Below, piece by piece: positions 52,964-60,991 of a stretch of 64,000 nt of DNA. This DNA is from Polyangium sp. 15x6 (GTDB lineage: Bacteria; Myxococcota_A; Polyangia; Polyangiales; Polyangiaceae). The stretch lies in contig NZ_JASBQE010000002.1 of the NCBI RefSeq assembly GCF_029960785.1, positions 186,001 through 250,000 on the forward strand, written 5' to 3'. A program made the position numbers and the translations under genes. Numbering within the stretch: the stretch's first letter is position 1; every line of letters starts with the position of its first letter. The notes beneath the pieces were generated by a model. That model did not search any database. It was not told where the DNA came from and saw only the letters and a program-made list of their open reading frames with translations.

Positions 52964-54337
52964 CTACGTTACCGCGGAACCGCGGTCGAGGCAAGCCTCG
53001 CGTGCGATCGGGCGGACCCGACGCCCTTCCACGATCATCGGCACCTGGCCCCGCGGCCCCAGCGTGATGCCCCGTTGCACGTGCTCGATCGGCTCCGCGC
53101 TCGCGAGCCGCAGGTGATATTCACGCAAGAGGACGGCGAGCACGACCTTCATTTCCACCATCGCCAGCGTCGCCCCCAGGCAGCGACGGGATCCCCCGCC
53201 GAACGGGATGAACTCGAACGGGGAAAAATCACGCTCCAAAAAGCGCGTGGGGCGGAATCGCTCGGGCTCGGGATAAAGATCATCACGCCCGTGCACGAGG
53301 AGCGGAGATGGGACGAGCGGCTCGCCCGGGGGAATGGTGTAATCGAGGAGGGCAAACGGCTTTCGGGGCACGCGCCCGACGTTGGCCACGGGCGGCACGA
53401 TGCGCAGCGTCTCCAGGCAGACGGCATCCAGGTAGGGCAAGCCGAGGAGTTTTTCGGGAGGCGCCTCGGGCCCGAGGCCGTCGATCTCGGCGAGCACCCG
53501 CGCGAGCGTGTCGGGCTCGCGGTGGAGCCAATAAAAAGCCCAGGCCAGGGTGACGGCCGTGGTCTCGTGGCCCGCGAAGAGCAGGGCGCGGAGTTGATCG
53601 AGGATCTCCTGAGCGCTGAGCCCCTCGCCTCCTTCGTAGCGCGCTTTCAGCATGAGCCCGAGGACGTCGGATCGGTCTTCGCCCGAGGCGCGCAAGGCCC
53701 GAATGTCCTCGGACAAGAGCGCGTCGAGCGCCGCTGTGGCCCGGAGCATACGCGCCCAGGGGCCGAATCCGCCGAACGGGCGCCGGATCGCCGGCATGAT
53801 GAGGATGAGCGGATTCATCGCGTGAATGAGATCGAGCACGGCCGCGCGTACGTCGCGGATCCGCGCCTCGCCCTTCACGCCGAACACCACGCGGATGACC
53901 ACGTCGAGCGTGATGGATTGCATGGCCTCCAGCATCGAGAAGGGCTGGCACGGCGTCCACTGCGAGGCCGCCTCCCGCGCGACCTCGGCCACGACGGAGG
54001 CGTACGATTTCGCGGCGGCGGGCGCGAACGGAGGCGTGAGCAGCTTGCGATCCCGGCGATGGCGCGGTCCGGTCGAGACCACGACCGATGTCCGCCCGAA
54101 GATGGGCTCGGTCACGTCGACCCCGAACGGCTCGAACGTCTCGGGATCGGCCGTGTAAATGGCGCGGATCGCCGCGGGATTGCCAATGAACGTCAGGGGC
54201 CCGTTGAAGGTGCGGACGCGAAAGGGATCCCCATGCCGCGCGGCGAGGCGGCGAATGACGAGGGCCGGGGACCCGAAGGTGCACCGGAGCGTGTCGATCA
54301 GGCCGAGGTGCTCGGGTCCGGGCGGCAGCGTATTCAT
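52964..54337 (-). CDS. Cytochrome P450
   Basis: This 457-residue haem monooxygenase has the oxygen-binding I-helix AGHETT near residue 255, the ExxR motif ETLR near 315, and the haem loop FGGGSRRCLG (near 390) with the cysteine ligand. All diagnostic residues are present. The start is the ATG preceded by GGGAGGGG; a longer in-frame start is not supported. The sequence style (N-terminal LPPGPEHLGLIDTL, HRRDRKLLTPPFAP) is that of bacterial CYP110/CYP4-like enzymes often acting on fatty acids, terpenes or natural products. No biosynthetic cluster is visible beside it, so the substrate is unknown. Confidence 0.95.
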   Translation of the reverse strand: MNTLPPGPEHLGLIDTLRCTFGSPALVIRRLAARHGDPFRVRTFNGPLTFIGNPAAIRAIYTADPETFEPFGVDVTEPIFGRTSVVVSTGPRHRRDRKLLTPPFAPAAAKSYASVVAEVAREAASQWTPCQPFSMLEAMQSITLDVVIRVVFGVKGEARIRDVRAAVLDLIHAMNPLILIMPAIRRPFGGFGPWARMLRATAALDALLSEDIRALRASGEDRSDVLGLMLKARYEGGEGLSAQEILDQLRALLFAGHETTAVTLAWAFYWLHREPDTLARVLAEIDGLGPEAPPEKLLGLPYLDAVCLETLRIVPPVANVGRVPRKPFALLDYTIPPGEPLVPSPLLVHGRDDLYPEPERFRPTRFLERDFSPFEFIPFGGGSRRCLGATLAMVEMKVVLAVLLREYHLRLASAEPIEHVQRGITLGPRGQVPMIVEGRRVRPIAREACLDRGSAVT

Positions 54338-54381
54338 CCAAATCCCCTCCCGGCGAGGCATAACCGGACCGGGAGGCGGTG

Positions 54382-55215
54382 TCAATCGGAGTAAGCTTCG
54401 AAACCAGGGAGCGGATCGTAATCCTCGTCCGGCTCGTCCTCCGCGCCCTCCGGCCACGCCGCCTCGGGGGGCTCGTCGGCGAGCAGTCCGTCGAAAGGCC
54501 CCGGCAGCGGTGCTTCGTCGTCCTCTTCCTCGGCGAGAATCTCGTCGAGATCCGCGATGGTCCCGTCGGCCTCGTATTGCGCCCACGCCTCGGGGTGCTC
54601 CGCGCGGAGGAGCGCTTCGAGCGCCGGGACCTTCACCCGCTGAATGGGCTGCCCGTCGGTGCTGCTGCGGGGCCGAAACCGCAATTCACGCCTCTCGTAG
54701 ACCGTGAGCTCCACCGGAAAGACGTCCGCGACGTGATGGTGAACGTATTCGCGGATCTGGCCGAATTTGAAGATGCTCACCCGCTCCTGTTCGAAGCTCC
54801 ACCCGAGGCCCGCGAGGTGGCGCTCGAACGCGTCCTCGTCGTCGGTGAAGACCTGGATGTCGATGTCGCTGCCGCGGCGGATGTGCCCCGTGCTTACCGA
54901 TCCGATGAGGCGCGGCTCGAATGGGCCGAGGGCGCGCATCACGCGGAGGGCGACGACACGCATGGCGAAGAGCCGGCGCGTGCGCCGCTCGCCCTCGGCG
55001 AGCTCGGCCATGGCGAGCAGCGCGTCGCGAATCTCGCCGTTCGAGGGCAAGTCCTGAGGCCGATACCGCAGGTTTTTCCCGCCCGCACGGCCGAGCAGGC
55101 GCCTTCCCGCCATCCGTTTGGCCGTGAAGTATTGCTTGACGCCCTCCTCGTACATGAGGCGCGCGGCTTCCGCAGCGATCCTGCCGCGGAGCCCTCCGGT
55201 TCGTTCGCTGCTCAT
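54382..55215 (-). CDS. Pol-beta-superfamily nucleotidyltransferase
   Basis: This 277-residue protein has the nucleotidyltransferase signature GSVSTGHIRRGSDIDIQVF (G105-S106 with Asp117 and Asp119 as metal ligands) and a likely third acidic residue in VELTVYE. The N-terminal 90 residues are helical and basic. The C-terminal 60 are very acidic (EEEDDEAPLPG, GAEDEPDEDYDP) and probably disordered. The gene overlaps the sigma-region-4-like gene by four bases. It may modify RNA, protein or an antibiotic-like molecule; the target cannot be read from the sequence. Confidence 0.8.
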   Translation of the reverse strand: MSSERTGGLRGRIAAEAARLMYEEGVKQYFTAKRMAGRRLLGRAGGKNLRYRPQDLPSNGEIRDALLAMAELAEGERRTRRLFAMRVVALRVMRALGPFEPRLIGSVSTGHIRRGSDIDIQVFTDDEDAFERHLAGLGWSFEQERVSIFKFGQIREYVHHHVADVFPVELTVYERRELRFRPRSSTDGQPIQRVKVPALEALLRAEHPEAWAQYEADGTIADLDEILAEEEDDEAPLPGPFDGLLADEPPEAAWPEGAEDEPDEDYDPLPGFEAYSD

Positions 55216-55580
55216 GACGGGAAAGGACGCGCCACGAGCGGCGCGAGGGCGTCGCGGAGCTTGCGGAGCGCGCCGCCGACGGTGCGGCCGCCGCGCCCGG
55301 CGCCATAGATGCGTTTTTGCACGACCTGCTGCGTGACGCCGAGGCGGCGCGCGATCTCGCCCTGGGACAGGCCTTCGAAAAAATACGCCTCGACGACCTC
55401 GCGCTGTTTGTCCGTCAAGACCGTTGCGACGGCGTCGCGCACGGCGTCGTGGAGGCGGAGGCGCGCCTCGGTGACCTCGTCGTCGTGGTAGAGGTGACGA
55501 GACGCGTCGATGTGTTCGAGGCTCGCGACCAGGCGGGCGCGGTGCCTCTTGCCGTCAGAACAGCTCCTTTCGTGGGTCAT
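55212..55580 (-). CDS. Sigma-70 region-4-like DNA-binding protein
   Basis: This 122-residue protein's C-terminal half, LTDKQREVVEAYFFEGLSQG followed by EIARRLGVTQQVVQKRIYGA, is a clear sigma region-4/LuxR-like helix-turn-helix. The region-2 part of a complete sigma factor is missing, so it is more likely a transcription regulator or a split sigma. It overlaps the HD gene by 26 bp and the nucleotidyltransferase by four, so all three are co-translated. The start at 55580 has a poor ribosome site and is uncertain. Confidence 0.75.
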   Translation of the reverse strand: MTHERSCSDGKRHRARLVASLEHIDASRHLYHDDEVTEARLRLHDAVRDAVATVLTDKQREVVEAYFFEGLSQGEIARRLGVTQQVVQKRIYGAGRGGRTVGGALRKLRDALAPLVARPFPS

Positions 55581-56049
55581 GGATGGGGGCGGGCTCGCCG
55601 CCGGGGTCGAGGAGGGAGAGATCTGCGCCGTCGAGGAGAATCGACAGCGCGTCTTCGGGTGACATCACGGTGGCGTGTGGGGAGCGACCGAGGACGTCCC
55701 AGCGGCGCAGGCGCTGGAGGTCGGCGAGCGCGGCGGTCCCGCGCAGGCGGCGTTTGGTGGGCCCAGGGTCGTGCAAAAGGTCGAGGTGGTGGCGCACGAG
55801 CCAGACGATGCGGGGCGAGACGAGGCCGTCGAGCAGATCGGCGCCCAGCGCGTCGTGGTCAGGCGAGGATATCGCCTTTCCCACGTCGTGCAAGAGCGCC
55901 GCGGCCCAGAGCGCGCGGTCGGGACACGCTGCGCGCGCGAGATCGAAGACCTGGAGGGAATGGTAGAGGGCGCAGCCCTCGGGGTGATACGCAGGGTTCT
56001 GGCGTATTCCGTCGAGGGCGAGCAGCAGAGGGAGGAGCTCGTCGTACAT
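55555..56049 (-). CDS. HD-domain phosphohydrolase
   Basis: This 164-residue protein starts at MYDELLPLLLALDGIRQNP. It contains the HD motif HSLQVFD (His30), LLHDVGK (His54-Asp55), DHDALG and RHHLDLLHD, plus a late Asp (DGADLSLLD), as in metal-dependent phosphohydrolases such as the HD parts of tRNA nucleotidyltransferases. It is the first gene of an overlapping trio with the sigma-like and nucleotidyltransferase genes. A split-off functional link with the nucleotidyltransferase is possible. Substrate unknown. Confidence 0.85.
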   Translation of the reverse strand: MYDELLPLLLALDGIRQNPAYHPEGCALYHSLQVFDLARAACPDRALWAAALLHDVGKAISSPDHDALGADLLDGLVSPRIVWLVRHHLDLLHDPGPTKRRLRGTAALADLQRLRRWDVLGRSPHATVMSPEDALSILLDGADLSLLDPGGEPAPIHDPRKELF

Positions 56050-56097
56050 CACCGGGGCGCGGCGCTGGTGATCACGCCGCTCACCCACGGGGCACGT

Positions 56098-56853
56098 TCA
56101 CACCCACCGGCGATGATTTTCGTAGACCGCGTCACGCCACTTGACGAGACGAGCATACCGCTCCGCGAGGTCCGGGTTGCTCCAGCCCGCGCGACCGCCG
56201 GGGCCCGTGGGCATGAACCGCTTGTCGACCGGGCTCACGACCTGGAGCACGAGCGCCATCGCGATGTCCGCATACGAAAATGTGTCGCCGAGCAGATACT
56301 TCTGCCCCTCGGCGAGCGCCTTGTCGAGCGTCTCGAGCCCCTCCTCGGCCACCGCGCGGTGAGTCGACGCGCCCTCGCGCATTCGATACTTCGCGACGAA
56401 GAGCTGCATGGCGCCGCGGCCGATCGGCATGAGCAGCGGCACGATCGCCTTCGGGGTCCCGCGCGGCAGGGCGGCCTGTCCGAACGTCGGATCGTCGACG
56501 AACTTGAGCATCATCATGGCCCGGAGCGCCGCGAGCGTCGTCTCGCTGCGGCGGTTCCAGGTCTCGATCTCGGCCTCCCGGCCCGCCGGGAAGAGCTTCG
56601 GCCCCGCGCCGACGGCGTCGGCATGGCGGGCGATGTCGAACGAATCGGTGAGAAGGACGCCGCGATCGTCGAGGATCGGGACGGTGACGCGCCCCGTCGG
56701 TTTGCGAAGAAGGATGCGGAGCCGGAGCTCGCCCGCGAAGGGGTAGTGCTCGACTTCCTCGTACGAGATGCGGTGATGGTCGAGCGCCCAGCGGGCCTTC
56801 TCGGACCAGGGGGAGAAGGAGATGCTGTAGAGCCGGGTCTTTTGTTTTTGCAT
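56098..56853 (-). CDS. Glutathione S-transferase family protein
   Basis: This 251-residue protein has an N-terminal thioredoxin-like fold with LYSISFSPWSEKARWALD, where SPWS replaces the CPxC pair, as in Ser-type GSTs, and VPILDDRG with TDSFDIARHAD at the glutathione site. The C-terminal half is all-helical with YLLGDTFSYADIAMALVLQ, a typical GST signature. The start is the ATG with GGAG upstream. It lies 48 bp from the HD gene and 16 bp from the ICMT-like gene. Likely a detoxifying or redox enzyme. Confidence 0.88.
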   Translation of the reverse strand: MQKQKTRLYSISFSPWSEKARWALDHHRISYEEVEHYPFAGELRLRILLRKPTGRVTVPILDDRGVLLTDSFDIARHADAVGAGPKLFPAGREAEIETWNRRSETTLAALRAMMMLKFVDDPTFGQAALPRGTPKAIVPLLMPIGRGAMQLFVAKYRMREGASTHRAVAEEGLETLDKALAEGQKYLLGDTFSYADIAMALVLQVVSPVDKRFMPTGPGGRAGWSNPDLAERYARLVKWRDAVYENHRRWV

Positions 56854-56869
56854 TGGGACTCCGAGGATC

Positions 56870-57523
56870 CTACAAGTTGGGCGAGTCGTCGAGCGAACGA
56901 ATTGCGCTTGCGGCAAAACGACGCAGCCCGAGGCCCGGTACGAACCGACCCACGCGGAGACAGTATTCGGCGTATCGCTCGCCGTGTGTCCGGTGGAGGT
57001 AAGGTTCCTCGACGACACGCACCTGGAGCTCCACGGCCACGAAGAGGCAGATCAAGGAGACGAGCGAGAGCACGTTCGGCAGGATCAACGCGAGCCCCGT
57101 CCCCGTGACGAGCATGCACGAGAAGATGGGGTTTCGAACGATCCGGAAGGGCCCGTCGCTCACGAGCTCCGTACGCTCCGCTTCCCGGACGCCGATGCGC
57201 CACGACTTCCCCATCGCGACCTGCGAGGCATACGTGGCCAGCGTCCCGGCGACGGCCAGCGCGACGGCGCACGCAAACGCCCACGGCGGGAGCGCCACGA
57301 GGCTCCGCACGACGCCCGCGAGCTCGAGCACCGGCGCGAGCGCCCCGAGGACGAGGGCCAGCACGAAGAGCACGCCTCCGAACCACGAGGCCGAGCCGAT
57401 CCTGCCGGAAATGCCCTGGAAGCCGGTCGATCCGGTCGCGCGGATGTGCTGCACGGTCCGGAGCCCGAAGGCGACGGTCATATAAACGACGAATAGAACC
57501 AGAGCGACGAACGCGGGCTGCAT
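56870..57523 (-). CDS. Isoprenylcysteine methyltransferase-like membrane protein
   Basis: This 217-residue integral membrane protein has four to five helices (about residues 4-24, 45-68, 80-100, 140-165) and the C-terminal catalytic-type motif of the ICMT/PEMT superfamily: DGPFRIVRNPIFSCML near 126 and VEEPYLHRTHGERYAEYCLR near 175. Bacterial members methylate small lipids or unknown acceptors with S-adenosylmethionine. It is the first gene of the minus-strand run toward cysS and is divergent from the plus-strand gene at 57610. Confidence 0.85.
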   Translation of the reverse strand: MQPAFVALVLFVVYMTVAFGLRTVQHIRATGSTGFQGISGRIGSASWFGGVLFVLALVLGALAPVLELAGVVRSLVALPPWAFACAVALAVAGTLATYASQVAMGKSWRIGVREAERTELVSDGPFRIVRNPIFSCMLVTGTGLALILPNVLSLVSLICLFVAVELQVRVVEEPYLHRTHGERYAEYCLRVGRFVPGLGLRRFAASAIRSLDDSPNL

Positions 57524-57609
57524 GGGCGGACCTAGGCTTGGGGCTCCATCGCCGGAACGTCAAGCCAAATGACATTGACAGTCCCCTCCCCTTCTTGTTT
57601 CTTTTCCTC

Positions 57610-58125
57610 ATGCACCCCACCCCTGCGCCCGCGAGCGAAGGCTCCTTCGTCCTCACAGGCCTCACGTCCCGCGGGGGACTATCGAACTGGGTCTTTTTCT
57701 TTTTCCCCGCGGAGATCGTGCAGTGTGACCTCGGCATCATGCCCGCCGTGAAGGCGGGCGCCGTGGCGGGGATTCGCGCGAATCTCGAGATCGTCGGCGA
57801 GATCGGCGAGACGGCGTATGGTCCAGGGCAGCCGAAGGGCGGGTCGGTCGAGGCGTGGTGCGACGAGCTCGTGGGCAAAGCCAAACGTGTCGAGCGGCTG
57901 CCTTGCGAGCGCGTCCGGGGCATACGCCTGCATCTCACGGCCATGGCGCACGAGCTGTATGTCACCGCGGACGAGGACAAACCACGGACGTTCGGCCTCA
58001 TGAACCGGAGCGAGGCCGAGGCGGTCCGCGGCTTGCTCGAGGCCCGGTTCGGGCCGCGGTTCGTCGTGACGAAGTCTGCCGTGTTTGCCTTCTTCGAGCG
58101 GCACGCGCCGTTCCTGATGCGGTGA
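57610..58125 (+). CDS. Conserved hypothetical protein
   Basis: This 171-residue protein is taken from the ATG at 57610 (MHPTPAPASEGSF). A perfect TTGACA hexamer lies at 57575-57580, and the ATG is only 30 bp downstream without a ribosome site, so transcription may begin at or near the start codon. Alternating hydrophobic residues (NWVFFFFPAEIVQCDLGIMP) and a C-terminal VVTKSAVFAFFERH suggest a small mixed alpha/beta domain, possibly lipid- or nucleotide-related. The family is not recognised. Confidence 0.65.
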   Translation: MHPTPAPASEGSFVLTGLTSRGGLSNWVFFFFPAEIVQCDLGIMPAVKAGAVAGIRANLEIVGEIGETAYGPGQPKGGSVEAWCDELVGKAKRVERLPCERVRGIRLHLTAMAHELYVTADEDKPRTFGLMNRSEAEAVRGLLEARFGPRFVVTKSAVFAFFERHAPFLMR

Positions 58126-58196
58126 GCACATTTTCCGCATTGACGTCGGGTGCGGGTCATGGTTTGACCACGAACCATTCTCCAAGGGAGGTAGGG

Positions 58197-58676
58197 ATGA
58201 AGGTCGAACCGAACAAAGAGCATCTCTGGCTGCAAAAGCTCGTGGGCGAGTGGACGTACGAGCACGACGCGGAGATGGAGCCGGGCAAGATCCAGAAGTT
58301 CACCGGGACCGAGGTCGTGCGTCCGATGGGCGATCTCTGGGTGCTCTGCGAGGCGCGCGGCGCGATGCCCGGCGGAGCCAACCACTACATGATGTGGACG
58401 TTTGGCTACGATCCGAGCCAGAAGGCATTCGTGGGGACGTTCATCGGCTCGATGGCGCCATATATGTGGGTCTATCACGGCTCGCTGGACGCGGCGGAGA
58501 AGGTGCTGACGCTCGACACCGAGGGCCCGGATTTCTCGGCGGAGGGCAGGATGGCCAAGTACAAGGACATCATCGAGATCAAGAGCGCCGACGAGCGCGT
58601 GCTCAGATCGGAGATGCAGGGCCAGGACGGGAAGTGGACCGAGATCATGCAGCAGAACTATCGGCGGAAGAAGTGA
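58197..58676 (+). CDS. DUF1579-like protein
   Basis: This 159-residue protein starts after AAGGGAGG. It opens with NKEHLWLQKLVGEWTYEHD and contains KFTGTEVVRPMGDLWVLCEA, WTFGYDPSQKAFVGTFIGSM and YKDIIEIKSADERVLRSEMQ, matching the lipocalin-like DUF1579 family, whose members are small cytosolic proteins of unknown role. The length is normal for the family. It stands between two unrelated plus-strand genes. Confidence 0.9.
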   Translation: MKVEPNKEHLWLQKLVGEWTYEHDAEMEPGKIQKFTGTEVVRPMGDLWVLCEARGAMPGGANHYMMWTFGYDPSQKAFVGTFIGSMAPYMWVYHGSLDAAEKVLTLDTEGPDFSAEGRMAKYKDIIEIKSADERVLRSEMQGQDGKWTEIMQQNYRRKK

Positions 58677-58746
58677 GCCGAGGGGACGATTGCGCGATCG
58701 TCCCTTACCTGCCCCTGCGCGCTCTGGTATCGTCCGACGCGCCGTG

Positions 58747-60120
58747 ATGTTTCGTTCTTCGCATGTCGGATTTGTCGGACTGATCTGGCTGCCCCTCGCC
58801 GCGTGCAAGCCCCAAGCCACGAGCCACGACGAGCAGGCCGTCACGACGAGCTCCGCGGCCTCGACGGCCAGCGCGGTCGCGCCTTCGCCGAGCGCCGCGT
58901 CTTCCGCGCCGTCCGCGGCCGCGACCGCGGAGGGCACGGCGGCCCCGTACTTGCCGCCGCCCGAGGCTTCCGCCGCCGAAGCGCCGCCCGAGGCGCCACG
59001 CAAGGCGATTGGCACGTTCGACGACTGGGTGAAGGGGTATCAGGGGATCGGCGCGCCCGAGGCCGACAAGAAGCCGCCGCGGCTCGGGCTCGTCAAGGAT
59101 CTCGGCCTTTCGTCGGGTCGCCTCGCGTTCACGCGCTCGGGTGATGTGTTCACGTATGATTTCGCCAAGGGCGCGGAAGCGCAGCTCACGCGGGAGGCGC
59201 AGCGCAACGTGTATCCCGTGTTCCTCGGGGACGGTCGTCGGATTGCATTTCTCAGCAACCGAGACGGGATGGCCTGGCGCGTGTTCCTGATGAACGCGGA
59301 CGGCGCGGAGCAGCGGCCGATCACCCGCAAATTCGCGACCTGGTACAACGCCGGGTCGTGGTTCGCGATCACGCGGGACGGCAGCCACGTCGCGTACATC
59401 GCGGCGTCGAGCGGGCCTCCGGAGGGACCGCCGGAGGAGCTCCACCTCGTCGACGTGGCGAGCGGCGAGGATCATCGCGTGGGCGAGCCGGATTTCATCA
59501 ATTATCCCGCGTTCTCGCCGAAAGGCGACACGCTCTGCGTCGTCGCGGGAGGACATGACGCGGAGCACCTCGTCTCGGTAGACGTCGCCACGCGGCGGGC
59601 CCAGCGCTTGCCGGACGCCGGCAATCACATGTTCAGCGGCGCCCGGTGGCTCGGCGAGCGATTGCTGTTCTCGGCGAGCCCGACGAGCTCGTACTGCTGC
59701 CGGCAATCCGCGCTCTACACGACGACGCCCGACGGCACCAGCATTCGCGGGTTCGGCTCGTTCTGGTTCGGAGGCTCGCTGTACCCGGAGGTTTCTCCGA
59801 AAGGAACGAAGCTCGCCGTCGCGTGGTCCGTGCGCCAGGGTGCGAACGGTGCCGATTATCGAAACGAGATCTCCCTGGTCGACGCGAGCGGCAATCTCGG
59901 GCGCGCGCTCACCGACGCCTTCCCGCGGCCATTTTACAGCGCGTTCAATCCTGCGTGGGCGCCCGACGATCACCACCTCGCGTTCACGCTGTCGTTATGC
60001 CCGTACGTGGGCTGCGAGCCGACGATCCGGAGCGTCGTCGTGGTCGACACCCGGGACACGAAGGCCGTCCCCGCGTTCGTCGCGTACGGCGGGAACGCCT
60101 CCTGGAGCCCCGTTCCCTGA
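58747..60120 (+). CDS. TolB-like beta-propeller lipoprotein
   Basis: This 457-residue protein has the lipoprotein signal MFRSSHVGFVGLIWLPLAAC (lipobox LAAC), then about 70 residues of Ala/Ser/Thr/Pro-rich linker. A TolB-type WD40-like propeller follows, whose blades read like GDVFTYDFAKGAEAQLTREA, RIAFLSNRDGMAWRVFLMNA, PAFSPKGDTLCVVAGG and NPAWAPDDHHLAFTLS. Pairs of Cys (SSYCCRQ, SLCPYVGCEP) may be disulfide-bonded. It should be an envelope lipoprotein; whether it serves a Tol-Pal-type or another function is not shown. Confidence 0.85.
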   Translation: MFRSSHVGFVGLIWLPLAACKPQATSHDEQAVTTSSAASTASAVAPSPSAASSAPSAAATAEGTAAPYLPPPEASAAEAPPEAPRKAIGTFDDWVKGYQGIGAPEADKKPPRLGLVKDLGLSSGRLAFTRSGDVFTYDFAKGAEAQLTREAQRNVYPVFLGDGRRIAFLSNRDGMAWRVFLMNADGAEQRPITRKFATWYNAGSWFAITRDGSHVAYIAASSGPPEGPPEELHLVDVASGEDHRVGEPDFINYPAFSPKGDTLCVVAGGHDAEHLVSVDVATRRAQRLPDAGNHMFSGARWLGERLLFSASPTSSYCCRQSALYTTTPDGTSIRGFGSFWFGGSLYPEVSPKGTKLAVAWSVRQGANGADYRNEISLVDASGNLGRALTDAFPRPFYSAFNPAWAPDDHHLAFTLSLCPYVGCEPTIRSVVVVDTRDTKAVPAFVAYGGNASWSPVP

Positions 60121-60130
60121 GGTATGGCGC

Positions 60131-60988
60131 ATGGCCGGCGAGACGCTCTCGTTTCCGCGCATTTACATCCTCCGCGCCTCGGAAGCACCACGCGCGCTCG
60201 TCTTCGTCACGCATCGCCAGAAGTGCTGGTCGCTCCACCTCTGGGACCTCGACACCCACCACGTCGAGCCCGGGGCCGTGTTCTTCGGGACGCTCTACCC
60301 GCGGCGATGCGCGCTCTCGCCGGACGGACGATATCTGCTTTATTTCGCGATGAAAGCGCCGGGCGATCCCGATTGGCCCTGGCAATTCAGCGGCCTTTCA
60401 CGCGCCCCATGGCTCACCTGCCTGCTCGCCTGGCGCGAGGCGGGGACCTGGACGCGGGGCATGTGGTTCTCCTCCCCCGCCTCGGGTCGCCCGGACATCC
60501 CCGCGCGCCATGACTTGCATCACGGTGCCGACGTGGCGGATCGGTGCCCGTGGAACATCGAGAATATCCATGCGGCCCAGCTCGCGGCCGAACGGCGGAT
60601 CGGGTTTGTCGAAGCCGATGATTCACCACCGCGGGATCCACGCGACATCTGGGACCAGCATCGCCAGGCGGTGCTCCAGAAGCGGCGCCCGGGCGGCGGC
60701 GGGCGCGAGGTGCTGCGTGTCGTGCAGGGTGGCTTCGACCAGGACGAGGGGCGGGTCGAGCGATATCGCAACCATTATGGTCTCGTCGGGAACGACGGGC
60801 GGGAGATCCCGCTTTCGAACCACGTATGGCTCGATTGGCTCGATCGAGATCACCTCTACGGCGCGAACCTGGACGGGCGGCTCGTGGTGTGTGCGCTGCG
60901 CGGAGGTGAGCTCGTCGAGACGTGGTCGCACGAATTCGAGCGACTGCCCCGGCGGAAGCCCGCGCCGGAATGGGCGCGGCACTTCTGA
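60131..60988 (+). CDS. Conserved hypothetical protein downstream of the TolB-like gene
   Basis: This 285-residue protein is chosen from the ATG at 60131 with GAGG about nine bases upstream. The sequence (LYPRRCALSPDGRYLLYFAM, LVGNDGREIPLSNHVWLDWL, HLYGANLDGRLVVCALRGGE) has propeller-like repeats resembling its upstream neighbour's, but no signal peptide, so it should be cytosolic. It follows the TolB-like gene by 10 bp, probably in one transcript, and converges with the next gene three bases away. Function unknown. Confidence 0.75.
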   Translation: MAGETLSFPRIYILRASEAPRALVFVTHRQKCWSLHLWDLDTHHVEPGAVFFGTLYPRRCALSPDGRYLLYFAMKAPGDPDWPWQFSGLSRAPWLTCLLAWREAGTWTRGMWFSSPASGRPDIPARHDLHHGADVADRCPWNIENIHAAQLAAERRIGFVEADDSPPRDPRDIWDQHRQAVLQKRRPGGGGREVLRVVQGGFDQDEGRVERYRNHYGLVGNDGREIPLSNHVWLDWLDRDHLYGANLDGRLVVCALRGGELVETWSHEFERLPRRKPAPEWARHF

Positions 60989-60991
60989 CCG

